Notes under the pieces: generated by a model
Seen by the model: only the letters and a program-made list of their open reading frames with translations
Database searches by the model: none
What the model was told of the DNA's origin: nothing
Shown: positions 17,057 to 26,466 of the stretch, one piece after another
Numbering within the stretch: position 1 is the stretch's first letter
Layout: each line of letters begins with the position of its first letter
Program-made: the position numbers and the translations under genes
Source: Blastomonas aquatica
GTDB lineage: Bacteria; Pseudomonadota; Alphaproteobacteria; Sphingomonadales; Sphingomonadaceae
Reading direction: 5' to 3'
DNA: 64,000 bases
Assembly: GCF_014639875.1 (NCBI RefSeq)
Contig: NZ_BMGD01000001.1
Location: 620,001-684,000 of the forward strand

Positions 17057-19678
17057 ATGGCAGACATCCACCCCGCAACCGCCACCCCGATCCTGGCCGA
17101 GCCCCAGGTCATCCGCCGTGCCGATTACCGGCCGCCCGATTGGTGGGTGAAGACGGTCGCGCTCGAGTTCGATCTCGATCTGTCCGCCACGAAAGTGTCC
17201 GCGACTCTCGAGATCGAGCGCAATGGCGAGCACGACCGGCCGCTCAGGCTCGATTGCGATGGCGTGCTGCCGCTGACGCTGACCATCGATGGCATGGCCG
17301 CCAACTGGCGCCACGAGGGCGACCAGATTGCTATCGATATCTCCGCGCCGACCGCCACCGTGCACCTGACCACGACGATCGCGCCCGATACCAACACGCA
17401 GCTGATGGGCTTGTTCGCATCGAACGGCATGCTGTGCACCCAGTGCGAGGCCGAAGGGTTCCGCCGGATCATCCCGTTCGTCGACCGGCCCGACAATATG
17501 GCGGTGTACGAGGTGCTGCTGCGCGCCGACAAGACGCGCTTCCCGGTGCTGCTCGCCAACGGGGCATTGGTCGATTCGGGCGATCTCGAAGACGGGCGCC
17601 ATTATGCGCGCTGGCACGATCCGCACCCCAAGCCGAGCTATCTGTTCGCCTTGGTCGCAGGCGATCTGGTGGCGACGCGTGACCATTTCACCACCAGGTC
17701 GGGCGCGCCGGTGGACCTTGCGATCTACGTCCGCGCTGGCGACGAGGGCCGTACCGCGCACGCGATGCAGGCGCTCAAGGCCTCGATGGCATGGGACGAG
17801 CGCGTCTATGGCCTCGAATACGACCTGCCGGTATTCAACATCGTCGCGGTCAGCGATTTCAACATGGGGGCGATGGAGAACAAGGGGCTCAACATCTTCA
17901 ATTCGCGTTACATCCTCGCCGACCCCGATACCGCGACCGATTATGATTACGACGCGATCGAGGGCGTGGTCGCGCACGAATATTTCCACAACTGGTCGGG
18001 CAACCGCGTCACCTGCCGCGACTGGTTCCAGCTGAGCCTCAAAGAGGGCTTCACCGTCTATCGCGACCAGTGCTTTTCCGCCGATATGGGATCGGAAGCG
18101 GTCAAGCGGATCGAGGATGTGCGGATGCTGCGCGCGACGCAGTTTCCCGAGGATGCAGGGCCGCTCGCGCACCCGATCCGCCCCGACAGCTATATGGAGA
18201 TCAGCAACTTTTATACCTCGACGATCTACAACAAGGGCGCCGAAGTCATCCGCATGATGGCAACGATGGCGGGCCCTGAACGCTTCCGCGCAGGCAGCGA
18301 CCTGTATTTCCAGCGCCACGACGGGGAAGCTGCGACCTGCGAGCAGTTCGTCCGTGCGATGGAGGACGGTGCGGGGCTCGATCTTGGCCAGTTCCGCCAC
18401 TGGTACGAACAGGCGGGCACCCCGCAGGTGCAGGCGCGGCTGGAGCATGACGCCGACAGCGCGACCGCAACGCTGCACCTGCGCCAGCGGTTCTCGCCCA
18501 CGCCGGGCCAGCCTGACAAGCCGCTGATGCCGATCCCCTTGCGTACTGCGCTGATCGACCGCGACATGAAGGCGCATCGCGGCGAGCAGCTGGTGATGCT
18601 GGCGCAAGCCGAGCAGAGCGTGACCTTCACCGGCTTTGCGCGCCCGCCGGTGCTCTCGATCAACCGCGGCTTTTCGGCGCCGGTGACGATGGATGTCGCG
18701 CGACGCAGCGGCGACCTGTTGTTCCTGGTGCGGCACGATGACGATCCGTTCGCGCGCTACGAGGCGCTGCAGCAGCTGGTCATCGACCGGCTGATCGCCG
18801 ATATCGGCGAAGAGGGCGCTGCTTCCGAACGCGCCGCCGGGCTCGAGGACATCGTGTCGGTGTTCGGCGATCTGGTCAGCGACCAAAGGCTCGACGATTC
18901 GATGCGCACCGAAATCCTGAGCCTTCCGACCGAGGCGTTTCTGGGCGAACAGATGCTGATCGTCCGGCCCGAAGCGATCCATTCCGCCCGCCGCGCATTG
19001 CGCAAGGCGATCGGCACACGGCTGCTCGACCAGTGGCGGATTGTGCACGAACGCGCATCCGCCGTGCACTATTCGCTAAGCCGCGAGGCGCGCGGGGCGC
19101 GCAAGATCAAATCGCTGGCGCTGGGCTATATCGCGTCTTCCGAAGCGCCGGATGCGGGCAAAATCGCGTTTGCGCAGTTCGCCAGTGCGGACAACATGAC
19201 CGACCGGCAGGGCGCAATGATGGTGCTTGCCAGCATGGCCGGCGACGAACGCGAGAGCGCGCTCGACAGCTTCTACAACCGCTACCAGGGCAACGCGCTG
19301 GTCATCGACAAATGGTTCTCGCTGCAGACCAGCTCGGCGCACCCCAAGGTGTACGAACAGACGCTTGAGCTGATCCAGCACAAGGATTTCACGCTGACCA
19401 ACCCCAACCGGGTGCGCGCGCTGTACTGGCCGTTTGTCTCCAACCAGGCCGAGTTCCACCATGCCAGCGGCCGCGGATACCGACTGCTGACCGATCTGGT
19501 GCTGCGGCTTGATCCCGTAAACCCGCAGACCACCGCGCGCTTCATCGCGCCGCTGGGCCGCTGGCGCCGGTTCGACGAGGCGAGGGCGGCGATGATGCGC
19601 GGCTGCCTCGAGCAGATCCTGGCGCAGCCGGGGTTGTCCAAGGACACGACGGAGCAAGTGATGAAGAGCCTTGAGTGA
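17057..19678 (+). CDS. pepN: Aminopeptidase N (M1 family)
   Basis: An 873-residue zinc aminopeptidase, the usual length of proteobacterial PepN, which removes N-terminal residues from cytosolic peptides. The exopeptidase motif GAMEN is at 271-275 and the zinc site HEYFH at 307-311, followed by KEGFTVYRDQ, which carries the third zinc-ligand Glu. No signal peptide is present. I chose the ATG at 17057; the longer open frame upstream only translates the palindromic repeat. Confidence 0.96.
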   Translation: MADIHPATATPILAEPQVIRRADYRPPDWWVKTVALEFDLDLSATKVSATLEIERNGEHDRPLRLDCDGVLPLTLTIDGMAANWRHEGDQIAIDISAPTATVHLTTTIAPDTNTQLMGLFASNGMLCTQCEAEGFRRIIPFVDRPDNMAVYEVLLRADKTRFPVLLANGALVDSGDLEDGRHYARWHDPHPKPSYLFALVAGDLVATRDHFTTRSGAPVDLAIYVRAGDEGRTAHAMQALKASMAWDERVYGLEYDLPVFNIVAVSDFNMGAMENKGLNIFNSRYILADPDTATDYDYDAIEGVVAHEYFHNWSGNRVTCRDWFQLSLKEGFTVYRDQCFSADMGSEAVKRIEDVRMLRATQFPEDAGPLAHPIRPDSYMEISNFYTSTIYNKGAEVIRMMATMAGPERFRAGSDLYFQRHDGEAATCEQFVRAMEDGAGLDLGQFRHWYEQAGTPQVQARLEHDADSATATLHLRQRFSPTPGQPDKPLMPIPLRTALIDRDMKAHRGEQLVMLAQAEQSVTFTGFARPPVLSINRGFSAPVTMDVARRSGDLLFLVRHDDDPFARYEALQQLVIDRLIADIGEEGAASERAAGLEDIVSVFGDLVSDQRLDDSMRTEILSLPTEAFLGEQMLIVRPEAIHSARRALRKAIGTRLLDQWRIVHERASAVHYSLSREARGARKIKSLALGYIASSEAPDAGKIAFAQFASADNMTDRQGAMMVLASMAGDERESALDSFYNRYQGNALVIDKWFSLQTSSAHPKVYEQTLELIQHKDFTLTNPNRVRALYWPFVSNQAEFHHASGRGYRLLTDLVLRLDPVNPQTTARFIAPLGRWRRFDEARAAMMRGCLEQILAQPGLSKDTTEQVMKSLE

Positions 19679-19699
19679 CACGATCAAGCAAATCCCGTA

Positions 19700-19770
19700 C
19701 TCCGGCGAACGCCGGAGTCCAGTAGCGGGAATGCACTGCGTCGCCCTGGATTCCGGCGTTCGCCGGAAAA
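19700..19770. repeat. Family B inverted repeat, copy 2
   Basis: The left arm CTCCGGCGAACGCCGGAG with TCCAG (19700-19722) is inverted as CTGGATTCCGGCGTTCGCCG (19746-19765) and a short tail. Each arm is a hairpin and the arms pair with each other. It fills the space between pepN and pgeF and may act as a terminator or processing site. Confidence 0.85.
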
Positions 19771-19777
19771 CAGCGTA

Positions 19778-20542
19778 GTGACGGTTCCCCTCCTCACCTC
19801 GCCCGCCCTCGGTGCAATGGCGCATGGCTTTACCGGACGGCGCGGCGGGGTATCCACCGGGCTGGTTGCGGGGCTCAATGTCGGGCTGGGGTCGGATGAC
19901 GATCCGGTCGCCGTGCGCGAAAACCGGCGACTGGCGACAGACGCCATCCTCCCCGATGCGGATTTGGTGACGCTGCACCAGGTGCACAGCGCGGACGTGA
20001 TCCATGTCATCGAGCCGATCCCCACGGATACGCGCCCGAAAGCCGATGCGATGGTCACCGACCGGCCCGGGCTGCTGCTGGGCGTGCTTGGTGCCGACTG
20101 CCCGCCGATCCTGTTCGCCGACGAAGCGGCGCAGATCATCGGCGCAGCGCATTCGGGCTGGAAAGGGGCATTCGCCGGTGTCGGCGAGGCGACCGTCGCG
20201 GCGATGGAGCGGCTGGGCGCGGACCGGGGGCGGATCGTTGCCGCAATCGGCCCGTGCATCCAGCAGAAAAGCTATGAGGTCGACAGTGGATTCCTGCAGC
20301 GCTTCTGCGAGGCCGACCCCGAAAACGAACGCTTCTTCCGCGAAGGCAAGCCGGGGCATTACCAATTCGATCTCGAAGGCTTCATCGCGGCACGGTTGGC
20401 GGGGTGCGGCATCGGCACGGTGCACATGAGCGGGGTCGATACCTATTCGGACGTGGAGGGCTATTACAGCTTCCGCCGCGCAACGCACCACGGTGAGCCA
20501 GATTACGGACGGCAGATGGGGGCGATCGGGTTGAGGGAATGA
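19778..20542 (+). CDS. pgeF: Peptidoglycan-editing factor / multicopper-like YfiH (LACC1) family protein
   Basis: A 254-residue member of the YfiH/PgeF/LACC1 family. Metal-site residues are visible as His70 (LHQVHSAD), Cys108 (GADCPPI) and His125 (AAHSGWKG). Members have been described as purine nucleoside phosphorylase/adenosine deaminase-like enzymes and, in E. coli, as a peptidoglycan-editing amidase; both come from established literature on the family. The GTG start at 19778 follows the repeat directly, so the 5' leader contains or abuts a strong hairpin. Confidence 0.9.
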   Translation: MTVPLLTSPALGAMAHGFTGRRGGVSTGLVAGLNVGLGSDDDPVAVRENRRLATDAILPDADLVTLHQVHSADVIHVIEPIPTDTRPKADAMVTDRPGLLLGVLGADCPPILFADEAAQIIGAAHSGWKGAFAGVGEATVAAMERLGADRGRIVAAIGPCIQQKSYEVDSGFLQRFCEADPENERFFREGKPGHYQFDLEGFIAARLAGCGIGTVHMSGVDTYSDVEGYYSFRRATHHGEPDYGRQMGAIGLRE

Positions 20543-20572
20543 TATCGCACTTGATGGGTGAGGCACCATGTT

Positions 20573-20740
20573 TGGCCTCTCCCTTGATGGGAGAGGCAGC
20601 GAGACTTGGCAGCTTGCTGCCTACTCGCAGCGGTGAGGGTGATGGCGCGTCTGGGTGTTAGCGGTGCATTTGCGCACCCCTAACGCAATCCGGAAAGATC
20701 ACCCCCACCCAACCCTCCCCCATCGAGGGGGAGGGCTTTT
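20573..20740. repeat. Long nested palindromic repeat, family A-like, copy 3
   Basis: The left hairpin is GCCTCTCCC against GGGAGAGGC (20575-20597) and the right hairpin is CCCTCCCCC against GGGGGAGGG (20713-20736), followed by CTTTT. Inside are GGTGAGGGTGAT (20632-20643) opposite ATCACCCCCACC (20698-20709) and a small central hairpin GTTAGCG..GCACCCCTAAC (20658-20685). Organisation matches the other family A elements although the sequence is only partly alike. Confidence 0.8.
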
Positions 20741-20788
20741 GCAGCATTCCCCGCCTGCGGGAGGGGAGAAACAAGTGCTGGAGTTGAT

Positions 20789-22192
20789 TTGAAAACCATC
20801 TGGGGCCTTCTCATCGGCATCGCGGGATTCGCGCTAACGCTTGTTCTCCCCGCACCTGCGGGCATGGAGCCGCAGGCTTGGAGCACCGCGGGCCTCGTGT
20901 GGTGGATGGCGACATGGTGGATGACGCAGGTGGTGCCCCTGACTGTCACCGCATTGCTGCCCTTCGTCGTCCTGCCGCTCACCGGGGTGATGAGCGCCAA
21001 TGCCATCGCGGCGGAATATTACTCGCCGATCCTGTTTCTGATCCTCGGCGGGGCGTTCCTTGCGCTGGCGATCGAGCGGGTGGGGCTACACAAGCGCCTC
21101 GCGCTCGCGATCGTCAACCGATCGGGGCACACCTCGGCGCAATTGCTGTTCGCGTTCATGATCGCCACCGCGACGCTCTCGCTGCTGATCTCGAACACCT
21201 CGACCACACTGATCATGGTGCCGATTGCCAGCGCGGTGCTGCTGGCAGGCGGAGTGGCCGAAGGTGAGAGCGACGGCCTTCCCGGCGCACTGATGATGGG
21301 GATCGCCTTTGCCGCCTCGGTCGGCGGGCTGGGCACATTGGTCGGATCGCCCACCAACGCGATCGCCGCAGGGCTGCTGGAGAAGACCACGGGCCTGCAG
21401 ATCGGTTTTGCCGAATGGGCGGCCTATGGCATGCCGATCGTCATCCTGGGCATCCCGATCAGCGCCTATATCCTGGCGCGGGTGCAAAAGCTTGCCAGCC
21501 ACCCCTTCGATGTCGATGCCGCGCGCAGCGCGATCGCGCGACAGGACCAGTGGAGCGTGCCCGAGCGGCGGCTGGTACCGGTGATCGCATTGGTCGTGAT
21601 CGCGTGGATCCTGCAGCCCTGGTTCAGCGACATGCTGCCCGCAGGCGCGCTGACCGACGGCAGCATCGCGGTGATCGCGGGTATAATCCTGTTCATCATG
21701 CCCGATGGCACTGGCCGCCCGATGCTGGTGTGGAAGGAGGCAAACCGCGCGCCGTGGGACGTGATCATGATGTTCGGCGGTGGGCTCGCGCTGGCGGCGG
21801 GGATCGGCGCATCGGGGCTGGATGGCTGGATCGGCACCGCGCTCGAGCCGCTCGCGGGCGTTCCGCTGATCGTTATCGCGCTCGCCTTGACCGCTCTGGT
21901 CGTGTTGGTCACCGAGTTCGCCAGCAACGTAGCGACCGCGAGCGGAGTGATGCCCGTCGTCGCCAGCCTGATCGTGACGCTGGGTGTCGATCCGGTGCTG
22001 CTGGCGATGCCGGTCGCCATGGCGGCGAGCTGGGGCTTCATGCTGCCATCGGGCACCGGCCCCAACGCGATCGCCTGGGCGAGTGGTAACATATCGCTGC
22101 CGCGTCAGCTCAAGGCCGGGCTGATGCTCGATATCGCGGGCGTTCCGCTCATGGTCGGCACGATCTGGATGGTTTCCTTTGTAATCAATTGA
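20789..22192 (+). CDS. SLC13/DASS-family sodium:anion (dicarboxylate-type) symporter
   Basis: A 467-residue inner-membrane transporter with about eleven or twelve hydrophobic segments. Family landmarks are LLISNTSTTLIMVP (the SNT motif of the first hairpin loop) and the C-terminal MLPSGTGPNAIAWASG, the equivalent loop of the second half, which carries SGT rather than SNT. The usual substrates are C4-dicarboxylates, citrate or sulfate with Na+; which applies here is not visible. The start is a TTG at 20789 with GGAG six bases upstream; no suitable ATG is nearby. Confidence 0.88.
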   Translation: MKTIWGLLIGIAGFALTLVLPAPAGMEPQAWSTAGLVWWMATWWMTQVVPLTVTALLPFVVLPLTGVMSANAIAAEYYSPILFLILGGAFLALAIERVGLHKRLALAIVNRSGHTSAQLLFAFMIATATLSLLISNTSTTLIMVPIASAVLLAGGVAEGESDGLPGALMMGIAFAASVGGLGTLVGSPTNAIAAGLLEKTTGLQIGFAEWAAYGMPIVILGIPISAYILARVQKLASHPFDVDAARSAIARQDQWSVPERRLVPVIALVVIAWILQPWFSDMLPAGALTDGSIAVIAGIILFIMPDGTGRPMLVWKEANRAPWDVIMMFGGGLALAAGIGASGLDGWIGTALEPLAGVPLIVIALALTALVVLVTEFASNVATASGVMPVVASLIVTLGVDPVLLAMPVAMAASWGFMLPSGTGPNAIAWASGNISLPRQLKAGLMLDIAGVPLMVGTIWMVSFVIN

Positions 22193-22261
22193 GCGGTGCG
22201 GCATGATGGGAGCATAACAAGGGACGGGCAACAGCCCCGCCCAGACTGCAGGAACCCAACC

Positions 22262-23587
22262 ATGACCGACACCCCTGTCAAGCCGATCACCACCCCCACC
22301 CCGCGCCGCAAACCCAAGCCGAAAGTGGCGACTCTGGGCGGACGGAAGCTCAAGCCCGCCACCTTGATGATGGGTCATGGCTTCGACCCCGTGCTCTCCG
22401 AAGGTTCGCTGAAGGCGCCGATCTTCCTCACCTCGACCTTCGCGTTCGAGAATGCGGCGGCGGGCAAGCGCCATTTCGAAGGTCTGACCGGCAAGCGCCC
22501 CGGCGGCGCGGAAGGCTTGGTCTATTCGCGCTTCAACGGCCCCAACCAGGAGATTCTCGAGGATCGCCTCAGCATTTGGGACGATGCCGAGGATTCGCTG
22601 GTGTTTTCGAGCGGCATGTCGGCGATCGCCACGCTGTTGCTCGCCTATTGCAGCAACAATGATGTCATCGTCCATTCGGGCCCGCTCTATGCCGCGACCG
22701 AAACGATGATCGCGCGCATCCTCTCGCGCTTCGGTATCACCTATCTCGATTTCCCCGCAGGCGCGACCCGAGAGGAAATCGACATGGTGCTCGAACAGGC
22801 CAAGGACATGGCGGCCAAGCAGGGCGGCCGGGTCGCGATGATCTATCTGGAAAGCCCCGCCAACCCGACCAACGCGCTGGTCGATATCGAGGCGGTGGCA
22901 GCATCGCGCGATGCCGTGCTGGGCGGTGAGACCCCCACCCCGATCGCGATCGACAACACCTTCCTGGGGCCTTTGTGGCAGCAGCCGCTGCACCATGGCG
23001 CGGACATCGTGGTCTACAGCCTGACCAAATATGTTGGCGGGCACAGCGATCTGGTCGCAGGCGGACTGTCCGGCCCCAAGAGATGGATGGACCCGGTGCG
23101 CGCGCTGCGCAACACCATCGGCACGATCTGCGATCCCAACACCGCGTGGATGCTAATGCGCAGCCTCGAGACGGTCGAACTGCGAATGAACCGTGCGGGC
23201 GAAAACGCCGCCAAGGTCTGCGAATTTCTGGCGCAGCATCCCAAGGTCGAAGGGCTGGGCTATCTGGGCATGATCCACGATGCGCGCCAGCAGGATATCT
23301 TCGACCGGCATTGCTCGGGCGCGGGATCGACCTTCTCGCTGTTCATCAAGGGCGGTGAGGCGGAGAGCTTCCGCTTTCTCGATGCGATGGTGATCGCCAA
23401 GCTGGCAGTGAGCCTGGGCGGAACCGAGACGCTCGCCAGCCATCCTGCAGCGATGACCCATCTGTCGGTGCCCGATGCGCGCAAGGCGGCGCTGGGCATC
23501 ACCGACAATCTGGTGCGAATCTCGATCGGCGTCGAAGACCCCGACGATCTGATCGCAGACTTCGAACAGGCGCTCGACGCGGTGTGA
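22262..23587 (+). CDS. Cys/Met-metabolism PLP-dependent enzyme (cystathionine gamma-synthase family)
   Basis: A 441-residue fold-type I PLP enzyme. The Schiff-base lysine is Lys256 in YSLTKYVGGHSDLVAGG, and the PLP-phosphate region is SSGMSAIATLL. An N-terminal basic, proline-rich extension of about 30 residues precedes the core. Relatives catalyse trans-sulfuration reactions (cystathionine synthesis or cleavage, methionine gamma-lyase); the exact reaction is not decidable by eye. The ATG at 22262 has AGGA upstream. The metX locus 20 kb away supplies the acylhomoserine a synthase would need. Confidence 0.85.
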   Translation: MTDTPVKPITTPTPRRKPKPKVATLGGRKLKPATLMMGHGFDPVLSEGSLKAPIFLTSTFAFENAAAGKRHFEGLTGKRPGGAEGLVYSRFNGPNQEILEDRLSIWDDAEDSLVFSSGMSAIATLLLAYCSNNDVIVHSGPLYAATETMIARILSRFGITYLDFPAGATREEIDMVLEQAKDMAAKQGGRVAMIYLESPANPTNALVDIEAVAASRDAVLGGETPTPIAIDNTFLGPLWQQPLHHGADIVVYSLTKYVGGHSDLVAGGLSGPKRWMDPVRALRNTIGTICDPNTAWMLMRSLETVELRMNRAGENAAKVCEFLAQHPKVEGLGYLGMIHDARQQDIFDRHCSGAGSTFSLFIKGGEAESFRFLDAMVIAKLAVSLGGTETLASHPAAMTHLSVPDARKAALGITDNLVRISIGVEDPDDLIADFEQALDAV

Positions 23588-23594
23588 TGGCTGT

Positions 23595-23629
23595 TCCGGC
23601 CCTCGGTAGCTCCGGGGGCCGGATTTTTT
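23595..23629 (+). terminator. Rho-independent terminator
   Basis: A 12-bp stem TCCGGCCCTCGG / CCGGGGGCCGGA (one G-T wobble) with a five-base loop is followed by six T residues. It lies 8 bp after the PLP-enzyme stop. The T-run reaches the stop codon of the converging glycosyltransferase gene. Confidence 0.92.
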
Positions 23630-24809
23630 AGCGGATGGCGCGGTACGGCACGCCGCCGGTGCCCGCCTGACGCTGGCGAATCAGCCGGATGTACGTCGCG
23701 GCCAGTCCGCCGTTGATCCGGTCCCAGCTGTATTTCTCGCTGCGCCTGATCCCTGCAACCCCATGCGTATGGCGAAGTGCGGGGTCGCCGCAATAGGCCT
23801 GAAGCGCATCGGCAAATTCGACCGTCGCACCGGGGCGGACCAATTGGCCGGTGACGCCATGTTCGACCAAGCTTTCGCTTCCGGTGGCGCGCGCAGCGAC
23901 CACGGGAAGTCCGCATGCCATGGCCTCGAGCGTCACGTTGCCGAAGGTCTCGGTGATCGAGGGGTTGAAGAACATATCCATGCTGGCGACCGCGCGGCCA
24001 AGGTCGGCCCCACCCTGAAAGCCAGCGAACACCGCGCCGGGCAGCCGCGATTCGAACCAGCCGCGCGCGGGCCCCTCGCCCACCACCAGCACCTGGTGCG
24101 GAATCTGGCGGCGGATCAGCCGGTCGATGGTGTCGGAGAACACATCGAGCCCCTTTTCCATCACCAGCCGGCCAAGAAAGCCGATCACGGGAACGTCGTC
24201 GGTCAGCCCCAGGCTGCGCCGCCAGTCCATATCGCGGACCTGGGGGTTGAAGATGTGCTTGTCGACGCCGCGCGACCAGATGCCGACGTCATAGCTCATC
24301 CGCTGTTCGCGCAGCACCTGCGCCATCGAATCCGACGGCGCGACGATGGCATCGCACTTGCGATACAACCGCCGCAGGATCGCCTCGAGCACCGGCTCGA
24401 GAAACGCCATGTTGTAATAGCGCGGATAGGTCTCGAACCGGGTGTGCACCGACCCCAGGATTGGCAGGTCATGCTTTTTCGCCCAGCGCACCGCGCTGTG
24501 GCCGGCGCTGTCGGGGCTGGAGACATGCACGATATTGGGCGCGAACCGATTGAGGTCCTTCTTGATCGCCGGCGGCAGGATGGTGGTCGCGCGGTATTCG
24601 CTGCGTCCGGGAATCGCGATCGAGGGCAGGCTGACCAGATCGCCGGCAGGCTCGAACGCGGGTGTCTTGGTGGTGGGAGAATAGACGCGCACCTTTGCGC
24701 CGTGTTCGAGCAACCAGCCGACGAGCCGATTCAGCGCCTGATTCGCGCCATCGCGCACATAATTGTAATTGCCGCTGAACAGCGCAATGCGAAGATCGGA
24801 AATTTCCAT
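23628..24809 (-). CDS. Glycosyltransferase family 4 protein
   Basis: A 393-residue GT-B glycosyltransferase. The N-terminal domain has a glycine-poor start (LRIALFSGNYNYVRDGANQ), and the C-terminal domain carries the VIGFLGRLVMEKGLD segment and the EX7E motif in SITETFGNVTLEAMACG. The family includes lipid mannosyl-, glucuronosyl- and sulfoquinovosyl-transferases (MgtA, SqdX, PimB-like). A membrane-lipid acceptor is plausible for an alphaproteobacterium but is inference. It is the last gene of the minus-strand series that starts at nfu, 70 bp after corC. Confidence 0.87.
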   Translation of the reverse strand: MEISDLRIALFSGNYNYVRDGANQALNRLVGWLLEHGAKVRVYSPTTKTPAFEPAGDLVSLPSIAIPGRSEYRATTILPPAIKKDLNRFAPNIVHVSSPDSAGHSAVRWAKKHDLPILGSVHTRFETYPRYYNMAFLEPVLEAILRRLYRKCDAIVAPSDSMAQVLREQRMSYDVGIWSRGVDKHIFNPQVRDMDWRRSLGLTDDVPVIGFLGRLVMEKGLDVFSDTIDRLIRRQIPHQVLVVGEGPARGWFESRLPGAVFAGFQGGADLGRAVASMDMFFNPSITETFGNVTLEAMACGLPVVAARATGSESLVEHGVTGQLVRPGATVEFADALQAYCGDPALRHTHGVAGIRRSEKYSWDRINGGLAATYIRLIRQRQAGTGGVPYRAIR

Positions 24810-24879
24810 GATGGGCCCGCCTTAGGCGCGCCGGCGCGGAAAAGCCAGAGTGTGCAGAGCGGGTGCGCGGTGCGCCCGG

Positions 24880-25809
24880 TCAAGCCTGCGCGGCGATCGG
24901 TTCGGCCGGAGGCAACAGCCGGATCCGGGTGACGCGCCGGTCATCGCCATCGACGATTTCGAGCCGCCAGCCGCTGGCGTGATCGAGGATGCGCCCGGCT
25001 GCAGGAACTTCGCCTGCCAGGATGAACGCAAGGCCACCCAGCGTATCGACATCCTCGTCGATTTCGCCCAGCGCCGCGTCGATCAGCTTGGCGACATCGT
25101 CCAGCTCGGCGCGGGCATCGGCGTCCCAGCTGCCATCCTCGCACTGGGTGAACAGCGTTTCGGGCTCGTCGTCGTGCTCGTCCTCGATATCGCCGACGAT
25201 TTCCTCGACCAGATCCTCGATCGTCACCAGGCCTTCGGTGCCCGAATATTCGTCGATGACGATCGCCAGATGGGTGCGCGTCTGGCGCATTTCGGCGAGC
25301 AGATCGAGCACGCCCATGGTTTCGGGAACAAAGCGTGGCTGGCGGATCAGATTGTCCCATGTTTCGGGGCGCGGGCCATCGGTAGCGATGATCGGGAAGA
25401 CGTCCTTGATGTGGACCATGCCGACGATGTGATCGAGCGAGCCGTCATAGACCGGAACCCGGCTGTGGCCGTGCTCGGCGAAGATCTGCACCAGCGCATC
25501 GAAGCTGGCGTCCTTGTCGATTGCGATGATGTTCATTCGCGGCACCGCGACGTCATCGACATCGTGCTCGCTGAAGTGCAGCAGGTTGCGCAGCATCTCG
25601 CGCTCGACGCGGGACAGGTCTCCCTTGCCGGAAGACGCGTCGCTATCGTCATCATCCTCATGCTCGTCGATCGCTTCTTCGAGCTGGGCGCGCAGCGACT
25701 GATCGTGGGTTTCTCCAAACAGCAGGGCCTTCAGACCCCGCCAAATTCGTCCCGTGCCCTCGTCGCTTGCGGACGCTTTGGCGCCGCCATTACTGTCACC
25801 GTCTGCCAT
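24880..25809 (-). CDS. CorC/HlyC-type CBS-domain protein
   Basis: A 309-residue soluble protein of the CorC (YbeX) type: an acidic N-terminal region (HEDDDDSD), two CBS domains at roughly 94-150 and 155-215 (FAEHGHSRVPVYDG and LAIVIDEYSGTEGLVTIEDLVEEIVGDI), then a CorC_HlyC domain to the C-terminus. No membrane CNNM domain is present, so it matches E. coli CorC, linked to Mg/Co homeostasis and often encoded next to ybeY. I chose the ATG at 25809; a longer frame exists upstream. Confidence 0.9.
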   Translation of the reverse strand: MADGDSNGGAKASASDEGTGRIWRGLKALLFGETHDQSLRAQLEEAIDEHEDDDDSDASSGKGDLSRVEREMLRNLLHFSEHDVDDVAVPRMNIIAIDKDASFDALVQIFAEHGHSRVPVYDGSLDHIVGMVHIKDVFPIIATDGPRPETWDNLIRQPRFVPETMGVLDLLAEMRQTRTHLAIVIDEYSGTEGLVTIEDLVEEIVGDIEDEHDDEPETLFTQCEDGSWDADARAELDDVAKLIDAALGEIDEDVDTLGGLAFILAGEVPAAGRILDHASGWRLEIVDGDDRRVTRIRLLPPAEPIAAQA

Positions 25810-25872
25810 GACTGGCTGTATCTTAACCCCGCTGCTGGATGTAGTGGAAAAGCCCGATGCCATTACGCGGCG

Positions 25873-26367
25873 TCAATATGGATTGTCTAACCCCAAATTG
25901 GCAAGGGCTTTCACTTCGAGCTCTTCCATGTGCACCGCAGCCGCCTCGTCGATATGGTCATAGCCGACAAGGTGCAGCGTGCCGTGCGCGAGCAGATGGG
26001 TGGCATGGGCGGCGACATCGATGCCCTTTTCTGCTGCTTCGGCAATGCACGTCTGGTAGGCGAGCATGATGTCGCCAAGCAGCACCTCACCGTCATCGGT
26101 GTTCGCGAGCGCAGCCAGCATGTCGGGTTCGACCATCGGGAACGACAGCACGTTGGTGGACTTGTCCTTGTCACGAAAACTGCGGTTGAGCGCCTGCACC
26201 TCGTCATCGCTGCCGAAATGGACGCTGATCGAGACCGTGAACCGGGCATTGGCCCACGAACCGTAGGGGCTGACCGCCAGGGCTGCATCGACAGCGCGCG
26301 CGGCCAACGCTTCCCAATCCGTGTCGTCGGGCCAGAGCGGATCGGTCGAGACGTCGGTTTCAATCAT
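25873..26367 (-). CDS. ybeY: Endoribonuclease YbeY
   Basis: A 164-residue zinc endoribonuclease needed for 16S rRNA 3'-end maturation and ribosome quality control. The metal motif HGTLHLVGYDH gives His128, His132 and His138, and the conserved STNVLSFP segment is present. I chose the ATG at 26367; a longer frame reads through the inverted repeat 26390-26464 that separates it from phoH. phoH-ybeY-corC order is widely conserved. Confidence 0.94.
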   Translation of the reverse strand: MIETDVSTDPLWPDDTDWEALAARAVDAALAVSPYGSWANARFTVSISVHFGSDDEVQALNRSFRDKDKSTNVLSFPMVEPDMLAALANTDDGEVLLGDIMLAYQTCIAEAAEKGIDVAAHATHLLAHGTLHLVGYDHIDEAAAVHMEELEVKALANLGLDNPY

Positions 26368-26389
26368 GTCTGCCCAAATTCCTGACCCG

Positions 26390-26464
26390 CTTTCCGGCGA
26401 AAGCCGGAAACCAGAGCGTATGCAGGACAATTTCGCCCCTGGACTCCGGCTTTCGCCGGAGAAC
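26390..26464. repeat. Family B inverted repeat, copy 3, inside the phoH-ybeY unit
   Basis: The arms TTTCCGGCGAAAGCCGGAAA (26391-26410) and TCCGGCTTTCGCCGGA (26445-26460) are each hairpins and pair with each other, with CCAG against CTGG alongside. It sits exactly between the phoH stop and the ybeY start in genes that would otherwise be expected to be cotranscribed. Confidence 0.86.
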
Positions 26465-26466
26465 AA

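Noticed and set aside
16484-19069. 861-residue antisense frame opposite pepN
   Set aside because: Typical long antisense frame of high-G+C DNA; pepN carries all expected motifs on the other strand, so this is not a gene.
19778-20542. Laccase or polyphenol oxidase assignment for the YfiH-family gene
   Set aside because: Older annotation uses that name, but the family shows other activities; I keep the pgeF assignment with the activity stated as uncertain.
21086-23044. 652-residue antisense frame opposite the SLC13-like and PLP-enzyme genes
   Set aside because: Amino-acid composition is that of reverse-strand shadow sequence (His, Arg, Gln, Asp rich) with no motif.
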